The position numbers and the translations under genes are program-made. Source: Oceanisphaera avium (GTDB lineage: Bacteria > Pseudomonadota > Gammaproteobacteria > Enterobacterales > Aeromonadaceae). Taken from it: a DNA stretch of 64,000 nucleotides. How positions within the stretch are numbered: position 1 is the first letter of the stretch; each line of letters begins with the position of its first letter. The notes beneath the pieces are model-generated. The model had not been told where the DNA came from, did not search any database, and worked only from the letters and a program-made list of their open reading frames with translations. The stretch spans positions 1,826,001-1,890,000 of the forward strand of contig NZ_CP021376.1 in assembly GCF_002157875.1 (NCBI RefSeq). The letters are read 5' to 3'. This document shows positions 35,975 to 46,069 of this stretch, in pieces.

Positions 35975-37412
35975 AAGACGTCACCCTAGTTTCCAGTTGC
36001 AGACTTTGTTGCTCCAGAAAGTATTTGTAGAGCAGATTAGTAGCTGTTTTAGTACGATATTCTTTACTCGCTCTAAAATCAGACAGCGGCTCAAAATCAT
36101 TGGCCAAGGCAGCCATGGCTGTTTTTACCGTTGCTAAGTTCCACGGCTGATTAAGTAGCGCTTGCTCACAAGCTGCGGCTCGTTTAGGGATTGCCGCCAT
36201 GCCACCAAAGGCAATACGCGCTTGGGAGATGGTGGCATTGGTAATAGTGAGGTTAAAGGCACCACATACCGCAGAAATATCGTCATCTAAGCGTTTAGAC
36301 AGCTTATAGACTTTAAAATACTGATCCGCTTGGGGCTTAGGAATAATGATTTTTTCAATAAACTCACTGCTTTGTTGCGCCGTTTTTTTATAATCGATGA
36401 AATACTCTGCAATCGGTAGCTCGCGGCGAGTTTCACCTTGGCGTAATACTAAGCGCGCATTTAGCGCAATTAACACCGGCGGTGCATCACCAATCGGCGA
36501 TGCATTACCTATGTTGCCGCCAAGCGTACCTTGATTGCGAATTTGCAACGACGCAAAGCGCTCTAACAATTCACCCATATCCGGGAATACCCGACTTAGC
36601 GCTTCATAGCTATCACTTAAACTGCGGGCTGCGCCTATAATGAGCTGCGTATCATCTTCTTCTAGTTGCTTAAGCTCAGCCACATTACCTACATAAATCA
36701 TGGTAGGTAATTCACGATAAAACTGGGTCACTTGCAGCGCTAAATCGGTGCCGCCTGCAAGTAATTGCGCATCTGGGTGTTCAACTAACAGCTGTGCTAA
36801 CTGGTCACTAGACACCGGTGAGAAGCACACCTTATCGTTTCCGTTAAGGGTAACTAAGGTGTCGGTTTCTATCGTATCAAGCTTGGCTAATATCTCTTTT
36901 TCATAACGTGAGAACTGATCAACTAACTGCGGCTGCTCAGCAATGGTCTTGGCAGCATCGACAATTGGGCGATAACCCGTGCAGCGGCACAAGTTACCTG
37001 CGAGTGCTTCATAGATATCATGCTGCTTAGCGCTGGGCTTATTTTTGCTAAGGGCAAACATTGACATAATAAAGCCAGGCGTACAAAAGCCACATTGTGA
37101 GCCGTGAAAATCCACCATGGCCTGCTGTACCGGATGTAGGCTGCCATCTTTCTCTTTTAGATCCTCTACTGTGAGTAGCTGTTTGCCATGTAAGGTAGAC
37201 ACGAAAGTAAGGCAAGAATTAACAGTTTGGTAGCGGATATGCTCGCCTTCGCGCTCTCCCAAGACCACGGTGCAAGCACCACAGTCACCTGAGCCACAGC
37301 CTTCTTTAGTGCCGGTTTTACCGACGCGCGTGCGTAAATAATTAAGCACCGTCATATTGGGCGACAGGTCACTTTCCTCTCGCAATTCTTGGTTAAGTAG
37401 GAACTTAATCAA
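35967..37412 (-). CDS. xdhA: Xanthine dehydrogenase, FAD and iron-sulfur subunit (TTG start)
   Basis: 481-aa small subunit. The plant-type 2Fe-2S domain shows GCGSGDCGACTV (about 39-50); the second cluster uses CGFCTPGFIM (about 100) and CRCTGYRPI (about 135). The FAD domain starts near 185 with LLAGGTDLALQV and IRNQGTLGGNIGNASPIGD. The start is set at the TTG at 37412: GAGGAGG lies five nt before it, and the resulting N-terminus MIKFLLNQELREE matches XdhA proteins. The ATGs upstream give extra residues unlike the family. A sigma-70-like promoter with a RutR-box-like palindrome lies about 70-97 bp upstream. Confidence 0.93.
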   Translation of the reverse strand: MIKFLLNQELREESDLSPNMTVLNYLRTRVGKTGTKEGCGSGDCGACTVVLGEREGEHIRYQTVNSCLTFVSTLHGKQLLTVEDLKEKDGSLHPVQQAMVDFHGSQCGFCTPGFIMSMFALSKNKPSAKQHDIYEALAGNLCRCTGYRPIVDAAKTIAEQPQLVDQFSRYEKEILAKLDTIETDTLVTLNGNDKVCFSPVSSDQLAQLLVEHPDAQLLAGGTDLALQVTQFYRELPTMIYVGNVAELKQLEEDDTQLIIGAARSLSDSYEALSRVFPDMGELLERFASLQIRNQGTLGGNIGNASPIGDAPPVLIALNARLVLRQGETRRELPIAEYFIDYKKTAQQSSEFIEKIIIPKPQADQYFKVYKLSKRLDDDISAVCGAFNLTITNATISQARIAFGGMAAIPKRAAACEQALLNQPWNLATVKTAMAALANDFEPLSDFRASKEYRTKTATNLLYKYFLEQQSLQLETRVTSYV

Positions 37413-37480
37413 GCTAACCTCCTCAAGCATAAACACGGCACACCTAAGTTGGCGGCACAGCAATAATATCTTCATGTGTA

Positions 37481-37509
37481 ATTAAAATAAAAGCTGACCA
37501 ATTAGTCAA
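37481..37509 (-). promoter_or_regulatory. xdhA promoter with overlapping RutR-box-like operator
   Basis: On the minus strand TTGACT (37504-37509) stands exactly 17 bp ahead of TTTAAT (37481-37486), a good sigma-70 promoter. The palindrome CTGACCAATTAGTCAA (37494-37509) covers the -35 box and part of the spacer. It matches 12 of the 14 fixed positions of the E. coli RutR box (TTGACCA-n2-TGGTCAA). Repression by the RutR-like protein encoded next door is the natural reading. Confidence 0.65.
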
Positions 37510-37605
37510 TATAAATTTTACTTTTTGGTAACTTTAATAGAGATATAATCTGATGGGTAACAGTTAACATAGTAAAATCATGAGGTTAGATAAGGAAGGA
37601 ATAAG

Positions 37606-37650
37606 ATGGGTATTTTTAACGTTTTAGTTACAACAACGACTAACGGCTAA
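37606..37650 (+). CDS. Possible 14-aa peptide ORF, divergent from xdhA
   Basis: An ATG at 37606, preceded by AAGGAAGGA at ideal spacing, opens a frame MGIFNVLVTTTTNG and then TAA. No function is known. It could be a leader peptide, a genuine small protein or chance; nothing downstream on the plus strand is in operon with it. Confidence 0.3.
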   Translation: MGIFNVLVTTTTNG

Positions 37651-37689
37651 GCCATCACCTAATGATAGTCGCTACCTGAATAAATAACT

Positions 37690-37719
37690 TATCTGCCACT
37701 GTGCTACACCCAGTGGCAG
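37690..37719 (-). terminator. Hairpin downstream of the tetR-type gene
   Basis: ATCTGCCACTG and CAGTGGCAGAT form an 11-bp stem. On the minus strand it is followed by AAGTTATTTATT, a modest T-rich tail. Confidence 0.6.
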
Positions 37720-37750
37720 ATAGCGCTTAGCGACGCTCATCCGTACTTGA

Positions 37751-38371
37751 TTAAGAATTAGGTAAGGACTTTACGGCGCAGCCGGTAATCACCATGCGTG
37801 TAATTAGCTCGGCAGCACGCTCAAAGTCGGTATCCTCTAACTCTTCTTTACCGAGTGCTTGAGTAATTTGCCAATTAAAATCGGCATAAGTTTGAGTCGC
37901 AGACCAAATAGCAAACAGTAAATGATGGGCATCTATGTCTGCCATTAAGTCTCTTGCTATCCAATCTTTTAGCTTGCTGCTTAAGGTGCGAGTTTGCTCG
38001 GCAAGCTGGGCTATGATGTCGGCAGGGAGATGGGGAGCGCCATGCATAATTTCATTAGCAAACACCTTAGAGGCATAAGGGTAGTGTTTGGAAATACTCA
38101 GCTTAGATTTAATGTAGCCCGTCAGTGCCTCTACCGGATCTTGATATTCAATAAAAGGAGCAGAAGCCGCTAACAAGGGCTCAACCACGCTCTCTAGCAC
38201 GGCGCGATACAGCTTTTCTTTGCTACCAAAATAATAATAAATATTAGGTTTGGGTAATTGGGCAAGCTCAGCAATAGCTGCCGTTTTAGTGGCAGCATAA
38301 CCGTGCTCGGCAAAGACTCGGCTGGCCGCTTTTATAATAATCTCTTCGTTCTTGGCTCTGATCCGAGACAT
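37751..38371 (-). CDS. TetR-family regulator, RutR-like
   Basis: 206-aa TetR-family protein. The N-terminal helix-turn-helix is at about 10-55 (ASRVFAEHGYAATKTAAIAELAQLPKPNIYYYFGSKEKLYRAVL, with the recognition helix at PKPNIYYYFG). The C-terminal domain resembles E. coli RutR: KSKLSISKHYPYASKVFANEIMHGAP and HHLLFAIWSATQTYADFNWQ line up with its ligand domain. RutR senses uracil or thymine and controls pyrimidine and purine genes. Its place directly upstream of xdhABC, and two RutR-box-like sites in the window, support a role in purine catabolism. The effector may differ. Confidence 0.85.
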   Translation of the reverse strand: MSRIRAKNEEIIIKAASRVFAEHGYAATKTAAIAELAQLPKPNIYYYFGSKEKLYRAVLESVVEPLLAASAPFIEYQDPVEALTGYIKSKLSISKHYPYASKVFANEIMHGAPHLPADIIAQLAEQTRTLSSKLKDWIARDLMADIDAHHLLFAIWSATQTYADFNWQITQALGKEELEDTDFERAAELITRMVITGCAVKSLPNS

Positions 38372-38636
38372 AGGTTGAACTCCTTATTTTTCGCCCGCTA
38401 TTATAAGTAAGTTTACGCACATTAGAGCGCGATTGTTTTAAAAAACAAAAAAGCGCCCAATAATATGGACGCTTATCATTATTAATAGCAGTGAGGGGGC
38501 AATAAAGTTTCGTCTAATAAAACGGGGTTATTGTTACCCACTCCTGTTTTCGACTAATACATCACATTAGTAATTCACGCTGATAACCACTTAAGCTGCC
38601 TTGCCGCCGTGCTTATCAACGCCAATAAATACTGAC

Positions 38637-39068
38637 TTATTTACAATCAGCAACTAATTCTGCTAGTTCTACGCCCGCTACCGCGCAAATTTCATCTACA
38701 TCTGGCGTATCGCCGCTAATACCCACTGCACCAATAATATTATTTTGGGCATCGCGGATCAGCACGCCACCGGGCGCGGGAATAATATGTCCTTGCGCCA
38801 TCACATTAACCGCACTCATAAAAGTAGGACGTGCTTCGGCGACTTCAGCTAAACCACGCGAGCTACGCCCAAGTGCCACCGCACCCCATGCCTTGCCCTT
38901 AGCAATGTCAGGGCGTAGCAGGCTGGCACCGTCTTGGCGCTGTATGGACACTACATAGCCGGCACTATCGAGTACCGCAACGGTTAAGGGTGCGGCAGAA
39001 ATCTCTGCCGCACGGGCTAGTGCGCCACGGGTGATGGTTAAGGCTTGATCAAGTGTAACTGTACTCAT
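38637..39068 (-). CDS. HbpS/GlcG family protein (DUF336)
   Basis: 143-aa protein of the GlcG/HbpS-like (PF03928) family. It shows LTVAVLDSAGYVVSIQRQDGA, KAWGAVALGRSSR and HIIPAPGGVLIRDAQNNIIGAVGISGDTPDVDE, which are the family's core blocks. The family includes haem-binding sensors and proteins encoded beside oxidative or degradative enzymes; the general function is unclear. No signal peptide is seen. It lies near the purine genes with a TTGTATAC sequence upstream, but no functional link is shown. Confidence 0.88.
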   Translation of the reverse strand: MSTVTLDQALTITRGALARAAEISAAPLTVAVLDSAGYVVSIQRQDGASLLRPDIAKGKAWGAVALGRSSRGLAEVAEARPTFMSAVNVMAQGHIIPAPGGVLIRDAQNNIIGAVGISGDTPDVDEICAVAGVELAELVADCK

Positions 39069-39373
39069 TGTTAAGACTCCCTGTCGATTTTAGTGTTAGT
39101 CGAAGATATGAATGAATTTAATGGGGCACTAATAAAACATAAAACACACACAATGTTAAGAACTTTTGTATACTCTTTACGTTAAGGTAATGTATAAACA
39201 GCACCACTGACTGAGTCTTTTTATTCTTTATGCTCTAGTGAGTGCGCTGCCTTAAGTGGCTAAAAGACGGCAACAGGACGCTAATGGCATGTATCTTGCT
39301 AAACGCTGTACAGCACCACGCAGATATGAGAACGGCAACAGTTCTCAACGTGCATCTTATACCGGAGAATTTC
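39069..39373. other. Intergenic stretch between the HbpS-like and SieB-like genes
   Basis: No gene is supported in these 305 bp. TTGTATAC at 39166-39173 repeats the core of the puuE and gntR upstream dyads. Apart from the GGAG before the SieB-like start, nothing else stands out. Confidence 0.4.
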
Positions 39374-39946
39374 ATGTGGGATTTAAGACAAATTTCGTCC
39401 TTTAATCGCTTTATGTGTTGGCTGTTATTAAGCTGCACCTTAGTGAGTGCCTTACCTGCTAGCTGGTTTTCTGGCGCTTTCGGCCTGTGGCTTCGCGATT
39501 ATCGGTTAGTTTTTATTTTAGGCATGGTAGGTGCAGGCTCTTACTTCTTATCTCACGCCGCTGTGTTGGCCTTTCAATACGTGTTTTATCGCAAGCAGCG
39601 TTTAATGCAAGAGCGTCTTTTAAAAGAATTACTCGATTACTTAGATGCTAATGAAAAAGCGGTGTTACGCGAATTTGTGATCCAACGAAAAAGCGTCATA
39701 AAATTGCCAGTCACCGAGCCTGCCGTCAAAAATTTGCTCGAGCAAGGCATTCTGACTTATGCCTTTGGTGAACCAGGAGAGGCCGGTTTAAATGCCATTA
39801 AGCCGTTGATGATCGCCATTGCGGCGCGCCCTTTGCTTACCTTTAAAGTGTTGGGCCTAAATCCGGCTAATATGACCGACGAGCAAAAAAACCTAATCAT
39901 GAACAACCGACCAAAATATGCTTATAAGCAATTAGATAGGCATTAG
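39374..39946 (+). CDS. Superinfection exclusion B (SieB)-like membrane protein
   Basis: 190-aa protein resembling the SieB-like family (PF14163), named for a phage P22 exclusion protein. Two hydrophobic helices lie at about 12-32 and 42-68 (MCWLLLSCTLVSALPASWF, LVFILGMVGAGSYFLSHAAV). A cytoplasmic part follows with a conserved core LLDYLDANEKAVLREFVIQR and a short winged-helix-like C-terminus. Chromosomal members are common in gammaproteobacteria and need not act against phage. The start at 39374 has GGAG six nt upstream; the longer frame adds 44 unlikely residues. Confidence 0.75.
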   Translation: MWDLRQISSFNRFMCWLLLSCTLVSALPASWFSGAFGLWLRDYRLVFILGMVGAGSYFLSHAAVLAFQYVFYRKQRLMQERLLKELLDYLDANEKAVLREFVIQRKSVIKLPVTEPAVKNLLEQGILTYAFGEPGEAGLNAIKPLMIAIAARPLLTFKVLGLNPANMTDEQKNLIMNNRPKYAYKQLDRH

Positions 39947-39956
39947 ACGAAAACCA

Positions 39957-40021
39957 GCCTTACGTTATAAGCCGTACGCCATACGACAAAAACTAAAAAC
40001 GTAGGGCGTACCGCGTAAGGC
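39957..40021. repeat. REP-like palindromic element between SieB-like gene and mgsA
   Basis: An outer 8-bp stem (GCCTTACG with CGTAAGGC) and an inner 7-bp stem (GTACGCC with GGCGTAC) flank an asymmetric bulge. The 10-mer GTAGGGCGTA at 40001-40010 recurs on the minus strand at 61440-61449, inside the 5S-distal palindromes. It may belong to a dispersed repeat family and may also act as a terminator for the convergent genes. Confidence 0.5.
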
Positions 40022-40032
40022 GTTGTTAACCG

Positions 40033-40494
40033 CTATTCCTTGGTTCTCTCGGCCAAGTAGCCTTCGTAGTCAGGCACGCTTATACTAAAATCCTTACTCA
40101 TTTGCATGCTGTCCATCAACATATCAGCGGTGGCCATATTGGTCGCCACTGGAATATTCCAGACGGTGGCTAAGCGTAATAAGGCTTTTACATCAGGATC
40201 ATGAGGTACGGCATTTAGCGGATCCCAAAAGAAAATCAAGACGTCTATTTTTCCTTCGGCAATTAAGGCCCCCAGCTGTTGATCTCCGCCCATAGGGCCA
40301 GACATTAAACAGCGCACCGGTAAGCCCACTTGGCGGCTTAGCATAGTGCCGGTGGTGCCGGTCGCATAAAGATGGTGCAACTTTAAGGCTTCGGCACGCC
40401 GTCCTACCCAGTCTAATAACTGGCTTTTCTTATGATCATGCGCCACAAGAGCGACATTTTTATGAGCAGGCAGAGTGCGAAAGGTTTCTTTCAT
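40033..40494 (-). CDS. mgsA: Methylglyoxal synthase
   Basis: 153-aa MgsA. It turns dihydroxyacetone phosphate into methylglyoxal and phosphate, bypassing lower glycolysis. Segments [76 protein letters not shown] and [11 protein letters not shown] are strongly conserved, including the catalytic Asp (GGDQQ) and phosphate-binding TTGT. The start was set at [13 protein letters not shown] (40494), as in E. coli MgsA; the frame is open 25 codons farther without a family match. Confidence 0.95.
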   Translation of the reverse strand: MKETFRTLPAHKNVALVAHDHKKSQLLDWVGRRAEALKLHHLYATGTTGTMLSRQVGLPVRCLMSGPMGGDQQLGALIAEGKIDVLIFFWDPLNAVPHDPDVKALLRLATVWNIPVATNMATADMLMDSMQMSKDFSISVPDYEGYLAERTKE

Positions 40495-40672
40495 CGGTAT
40501 GTGAGTCCCTATAACAAGCGAGCCCCATACTAGCGAACTATCGGTGACAAAGAATAGCCTTGTGCACAAATAAAGTACGCAAATGAGGGCGGTGGATCAT
40601 AGGCACACTCAAAGCCCCCAATGGGGCCAGACTGTAAGCAAAGCTAAGGAAAGGTGTAACGGGAGGAAGCGG

Positions 40673-40864
40673 CTAAGCCACTTGGTAGTAAGGTGCGGTC
40701 TTGGCGTTTTCTTCGGCTAAAATTGCCATGGCAACGGGTACACACTTACCACACTGTGAACCGACGGCCAGTTCTTGTTTTAACTGTTTAAATTCATTGC
40801 CACCGCTGGCTATTGCCTCTCGTAACTGGCTATCAGTAATACCTTTGCATAAACATACATACAT
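40673..40864 (-). CDS. bfd: Bacterioferritin-associated ferredoxin
   Basis: 63-aa Bfd, a 2Fe-2S protein that reduces bacterioferritin to release stored iron. The four cluster Cys are visible: CLC at residues 4-6 and CGKC at about 38-41. It starts MYVCLCKGITDSQLREAI. No bacterioferritin gene lies in the window. A Fur-type site was not convincingly seen, though the upstream stretch is AT-rich. An AGGAGGTGAGCT sequence before the ATG is a strong ribosome-binding site. Confidence 0.93.
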   Translation of the reverse strand: MYVCLCKGITDSQLREAIASGGNEFKQLKQELAVGSQCGKCVPVAMAILAEENAKTAPYYQVA

Positions 40865-40986
40865 AGCTCACCTCCTCGCATCAATGAGGCAAATCTAAAT
40901 GATATTAGTTATCAATGCAAGTCAGATATGCTTAAAAATTAACTAATTTGTGGCCAACCACTTATTTTCAGGTTTTATTAACTCCC

Positions 40987-41424
40987 TTAAGCGGGTTGAT
41001 AGAGGCGATTCAATTCAGAAGTCAATCCAGATAAATCATAACCTGCGGCTTTAGCCTGTTGTATCAGCTGGCTACTGGGCGTATGTTGAGCTTGAGTCAG
41101 TGCCCACAGCGAGATAGAGCGCATGCCGCTTCGACAAAAAGCTAATACCTTGCGCTGTTGCTGCTCAGCCTGCCTAAGTAGCTCGGCAAAATCACTCACC
41201 TGCGCTTGGCTAAGCTCGCCTGGAGTAATGGGTAGCCAATGCCACTCTAACCCTAGCGCCCTAGCCTGCTCGTTCAGGCTCTGCGCTGTGGGCTGCTCGC
41301 TAGCCTCACCATTAGGCCTATTACAGATAACAGTGTCATAGCCGGCATCTTTTAGAGCAATAAGATCGTCGTTGTTAATTTGGCCTGCCACCGAGAAAGA
41401 AGGGGTCAGTGATTTAATCTCCAT
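40987..41424 (-). CDS. TIGR01244/DUF442 sulfurtransferase- or phosphatase-like protein
   Basis: 145-aa protein of the DUF442 (TIGR01244) family. It has a dual-specificity phosphatase-like loop, FCRSGMRS, near residue 95, with the catalytic Cys and Arg in place. SFSVAGQINNDDLIALKDAGYDTVICNRPNGE is typical of the N-terminus. In some bacteria the domain is fused to a persulfide dioxygenase-like beta-lactamase fold (Blh), suggesting a role in sulfur or sulfide handling. The substrate is unknown. It is monocistronic. Confidence 0.85.
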   Translation of the reverse strand: MEIKSLTPSFSVAGQINNDDLIALKDAGYDTVICNRPNGEASEQPTAQSLNEQARALGLEWHWLPITPGELSQAQVSDFAELLRQAEQQQRKVLAFCRSGMRSISLWALTQAQHTPSSQLIQQAKAAGYDLSGLTSELNRLYQPA

Positions 41425-41520
41425 AAATGCCTCTTATTAAGTTAAAAATCCGTTAAGCGCTAAATTAAGCTATAGCGCATCTTAAACATTAGAAAAAACT
41501 AATTATTGATGTCAGGCATA

Positions 41521-41548
41521 AAAAAAGGAGGCCTAAGCCTCCTTTTTT
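41521..41548 (-). terminator. Rho-independent terminator after tuf
   Basis: A 12-bp perfect stem, AAAAAAGGAGGC and GCCTCCTTTTTT, with a CTAA loop gives a T-run on both strands. It ends the str operon. Confidence 0.93.
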
Positions 41549-41565
41549 ATTAGTGTATAGCGTTA

Positions 41566-42750
<1,185 letters not shown>

Positions 42751-42811
42751 GGACTAGTCCTTCCTAGTTTGTTCCCACTTCATTTTTGTAAGCGGGGAGT
42801 TTAAACAAAGA

Positions 42812-44914
42812 TTAATAACCTTTACGAGCAGCAACCAGTGCTTCAGCCATGCTTGCAGGTACTTCGGCGTACTTATCAAACTCCATAGAGTATGAAGCAC
42901 GACCTTGCGACTGTGAACGCAGATCTGTAGCGTAGCCAAACATTTCCGACAGCGGGATCACGGCGTTAATTACTTTGCCTGACGAGCCATCTTCCATGCC
43001 TTCGATGATACCACGACGACGGTTAACGTCACCGATTACATCACCCATATAGTCTTCTGGCGTCTCTACTTCAACCTTCATTACCGGTTCAAGTAACACG
43101 GGGTCGCACTTCATGAACCCTTCTTTAAACGCCATTGAACCGGCGATTTTAAAGGCCATTTCTGAAGAGTCAACATCGTGATAAGAGCCATCGTATAGTG
43201 TGACCTTGATATCTTCAATCGGATATCCGGCCAATACGCCCTGTTTCATCTGTTCTTGAATGCCTTTATCTACCGACGGGCAGTATTCTTTAGGAATAGC
43301 GCCCCCGATGATTGCATTCTCAAACAGATAACCTTCACCGGGCTCGCGAGGCTCAATTTTAATCCATACATGACCAAATTGCCCCCGACCACCCGACTGG
43401 CGGACGAACTTCCCTTCTTGCTGAGCACTAGAGCGAATCGTTTCGCGATAGGCCACCATGGGTTTACCCACGTTAGCTTCAACACTAAACTCACGCTTCA
43501 TGCGCTCTACTAAGATATCTAGGTGCAGCTCACCCATACCGGCAATAATGGTTTGACCGGATTCTTCATCGGTATGAACGCGAAAAGACGGATCTTCTTG
43601 CGCCAGACGTCCCAAAGCCATGCCCATTTTTTCTTGGTCAGCTTTAGTTCTAGGCTCTACGGCCACAGAAATAACTGGCTCTGGAAACTCCATGCGCTCT
43701 AAAATAATAGGTGCGCTAGGATCACACAGGGTATCCCCTGTTGTCACATCTTTTAAACCGATAGCCGCGGCGATGTCACCCGCACAAACGGATTTAATTT
43801 CTTCTCGTTTGTTAGCGTGCATCTGTACGATACGACCAAAACGCTCACGTTTACCCTTAACTGAGTTCATCACGGTATCACCGGTGCTAATAACACCCGA
43901 ATAGACGCGGAAAAAAGTTAAGTTGCCCACAAAGGGGTCGGTTGCCACTTTAAACGCCAAGGCGGAAAAAGGGGCTTTATCGTCGGCAGGACGCGTATCT
44001 GGCGTCTCACCGTCGAGTTTAAGACCAGTAATGGCATGAACTTCTACTGGCGAGGGTAAATAGTCGACCACTACGTCTAGCATGGCTTGCACCCCTTTAT
44101 TTTTAAAGGCAGTACCGCACGTCACTAGAATAATTTCGCTATTTAACACTCGTTGGCGCAAAGCGGCTTTAATTTCAGCTTCGCTTAGCTCTTCGCCTTC
44201 CAAGTATTTGTCCATCAGTTCTTCATTGGCTTCAGCCGCAGCTTCTACCATGTTCTGACGCCATTGTTCGGCTAACTCTTGCATCTCGGCTGGAATGTCG
44301 TGATATACAAAAGTTGTGCCGTGATTTTCTTCATCCCAGTCAATGGCTTTCATTTTAACTAGGTCGATCACGCCTTTAAAATCTTCTTCGGCACCGATCG
44401 GCAATTGCACAGGAACAGCTTCGCCTTTAAGGCGGCTCTTGATCTGGCCAACTACACGCAGAAAATCAGCACCGGTACGGTCCATTTTATTAACGAACGC
44501 AATACGCGGTACTTTATATTTATTTGCCTGACGCCATACGGTTTCAGACTGCGGCTGAACGCCACCAACAGCACAGTAAACCATGACAGCACCGTCGAGT
44601 ACGCGCATAGACCGTTCTACTTCAATGGTGAAGTCAACGTGGCCGGGCGTATCGATAATGTTGATCCGATGCTGTGGATATTGGTGCTCCATCCCATCCC
44701 AAAAACAGGTGGTGGCGGCAGAGGTGATAGTAATACCACGCTCTTGTTCCTGCTCCATCCAGTCCATGGTAGCGGAACCTTCATGAGTCTCACCAATTTT
44801 ATGGTTTACGCCAGTATAAAACAGCACCCGCTCAGTAGTGGTGGTTTTACCAGCGTCGATGTGAGCACTAATACCAATGTTACGGTAGTACTCAATTGGA
44901 GTTGTACGAGCCAC
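42812..44914 (-). CDS. fusA: Elongation factor G
   Basis: 700-aa EF-G, the translocase GTPase. GTPase motifs are [19 protein letters not shown] and NKMD. Domain IV and V are intact ([24 protein letters not shown] near 490, [21 protein letters not shown], and the C-terminal [18 protein letters not shown]). It lies in the str operon between rpsG and tuf. Confidence 0.98.
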   Translation of the reverse strand: MARTTPIEYYRNIGISAHIDAGKTTTTERVLFYTGVNHKIGETHEGSATMDWMEQEQERGITITSAATTCFWDGMEHQYPQHRINIIDTPGHVDFTIEVERSMRVLDGAVMVYCAVGGVQPQSETVWRQANKYKVPRIAFVNKMDRTGADFLRVVGQIKSRLKGEAVPVQLPIGAEEDFKGVIDLVKMKAIDWDEENHGTTFVYHDIPAEMQELAEQWRQNMVEAAAEANEELMDKYLEGEELSEAEIKAALRQRVLNSEIILVTCGTAFKNKGVQAMLDVVVDYLPSPVEVHAITGLKLDGETPDTRPADDKAPFSALAFKVATDPFVGNLTFFRVYSGVISTGDTVMNSVKGKRERFGRIVQMHANKREEIKSVCAGDIAAAIGLKDVTTGDTLCDPSAPIILERMEFPEPVISVAVEPRTKADQEKMGMALGRLAQEDPSFRVHTDEESGQTIIAGMGELHLDILVERMKREFSVEANVGKPMVAYRETIRSSAQQEGKFVRQSGGRGQFGHVWIKIEPREPGEGYLFENAIIGGAIPKEYCPSVDKGIQEQMKQGVLAGYPIEDIKVTLYDGSYHDVDSSEMAFKIAGSMAFKEGFMKCDPVLLEPVMKVEVETPEDYMGDVIGDVNRRRGIIEGMEDGSSGKVINAVIPLSEMFGYATDLRSQSQGRASYSMEFDKYAEVPASMAEALVAARKGY

Positions 44915-44988
44915 AATAAGATCCTCTTTCTAAGGTCAATGCCCTTAGTAAGTAATAAACAAGGAGCGCAAACTGCGCTCCCAGCAAA

Positions 44989-45459
44989 TTACCAGCGGTA
45001 GTGTGCAAACGCTTTATTTGCTTCAGCCATGCGGTGCACGTCTTCACGCTTCTTAACCGCAGAGCCTTTGTTGTCAGCTGCATCAAGCAACTCGCCAGCC
45101 AAACGCTGAGCCATAGACTTCTCGCCACGCTTACGTGCAGAGTCTACTAACCAACGCATGCCTAAAGCATTACGACGGACTGGACGTACTTCTACTGGCA
45201 CCTGGTAGGTAGAACCACCTACGCGGCGTGATTTAACTTCAACTGTAGGACGAATGTTTTCTAAAGCTTCTTCAAACAGCGCCAGATGCTCTTTACCACT
45301 CTTAGTGGCAGCAGCTTCAAGGGCGGTGTAAACGATAGCTTCAGCAGTAGATTTTTTACCATCTACCATCAGGATGTTTACAAATTTTGCCAGCAAATCG
45401 GATCCAAACTTTGGATCTGGTAATATTTTACGCTGGCCGATAACGCGACGTCTTGGCAT
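44989..45459 (-). CDS. rpsG: 30S ribosomal protein S7
   Basis: 156-aa S7. It nucleates 30S head assembly on 16S r[39 protein letters not shown] and [16 protein letters not shown] are family blocks. In E. coli S7 represses its operon by binding between rpsL and rpsG; the 85-nt gap here could hold such a site, but none was resolved by eye. Confidence 0.98.
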   Translation of the reverse strand: MPRRRVIGQRKILPDPKFGSDLLAKFVNILMVDGKKSTAEAIVYTALEAAATKSGKEHLALFEEALENIRPTVEVKSRRVGGSTYQVPVEVRPVRRNALGMRWLVDSARKRGEKSMAQRLAGELLDAADNKGSAVKKREDVHRMAEANKAFAHYRW

Positions 45460-45544
45460 TGAAAATTCTCCGTAACTTCAGGGATAACCCAAAACACAAT
45501 AGTGTTATTGAATAAAATGTTTGGCCTTACTTAACAGAGAACTA

Positions 45545-45919
45545 TTAAGACTTGGGCTTCTTAGCGCCGTACTTAGAACGACCTTGGCGACGTGCACTTA
45601 CACCTGAGGTGTCCAGTGCGCCACGCACGGTGTGATAACGCACACCTGGTAAATCTTTAACACGACCGCCACGGATCAGTACCACAGAGTGCTCTTGCAG
45701 GTTGTGGCCTTCACCACCAATGTATGAGTTAACCTCAAAACCATTGGTCAAGCGTACACGACATACTTTACGTAATGCAGAGTTAGGCTTCTTCGGGGTG
45801 GTGGTATATACACGGGTACATACGCCGCGTTTTTGCGGGCACGATTCCAACGCAGGTACGTTGCTTTTGGCAACAGCTATCTTGCGCGGTTTACGAACCA
45901 GCTGGTTAATTGTAGTCAT
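45545..45919 (-). CDS. rpsL: 30S ribosomal protein S12
   Basis: 124-aa S12 of the decoding centre. It begins [14 protein letters not shown] and carries the [17 protein letters not shown] and [17 protein letters not shown] segments. Lys is present at the streptomycin-sensitive position in TTPKKPNSA, so no classical resistance change is seen. The start at 45919 follows AGGAGCTGTTA; the longer open frame is untranslated leader. Confidence 0.98.
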   Translation of the reverse strand: MTTINQLVRKPRKIAVAKSNVPALESCPQKRGVCTRVYTTTPKKPNSALRKVCRVRLTNGFEVNSYIGGEGHNLQEHSVVLIRGGRVKDLPGVRYHTVRGALDTSGVSARRQGRSKYGAKKPKS

Positions 45920-46069
45920 TAACAGCTCCTGAAAATATATCGTTCTACAGTTGTGAAAAACGGTCCTCAAAAAGCGAGGACGCAAAATTCTATGCTTGCT
46001 GGTGCTGGGAGTCAAGACGTATACCGCTTTAGCGGTACAATTTATATGCACTCTTTGCCAAGCGCAGTT

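Larger units (their letters stand above)
37413..37750. other. Control region between xdhA and the tetR-type gene
   Basis: It contains the xdhA promoter and operator (37481-37509), a possible 14-codon ORF on the plus strand (37606-37650), and a hairpin (37690-37719) that probably ends the tetR-type gene. Confidence 0.5.

Noticed and set aside
37413..37475. ATG-initiated longer form of XdhA
   Set aside because: The extra residues do not match XdhA proteins, and the strong GAGGAGG site sits before the downstream TTG.
38637..39068. HbpS/GlcG-like protein as the missing urate oxidase
   Set aside because: The family has no known urate activity and lacks the features of PuuD, HpxO or uricase; proximity alone is not evidence.
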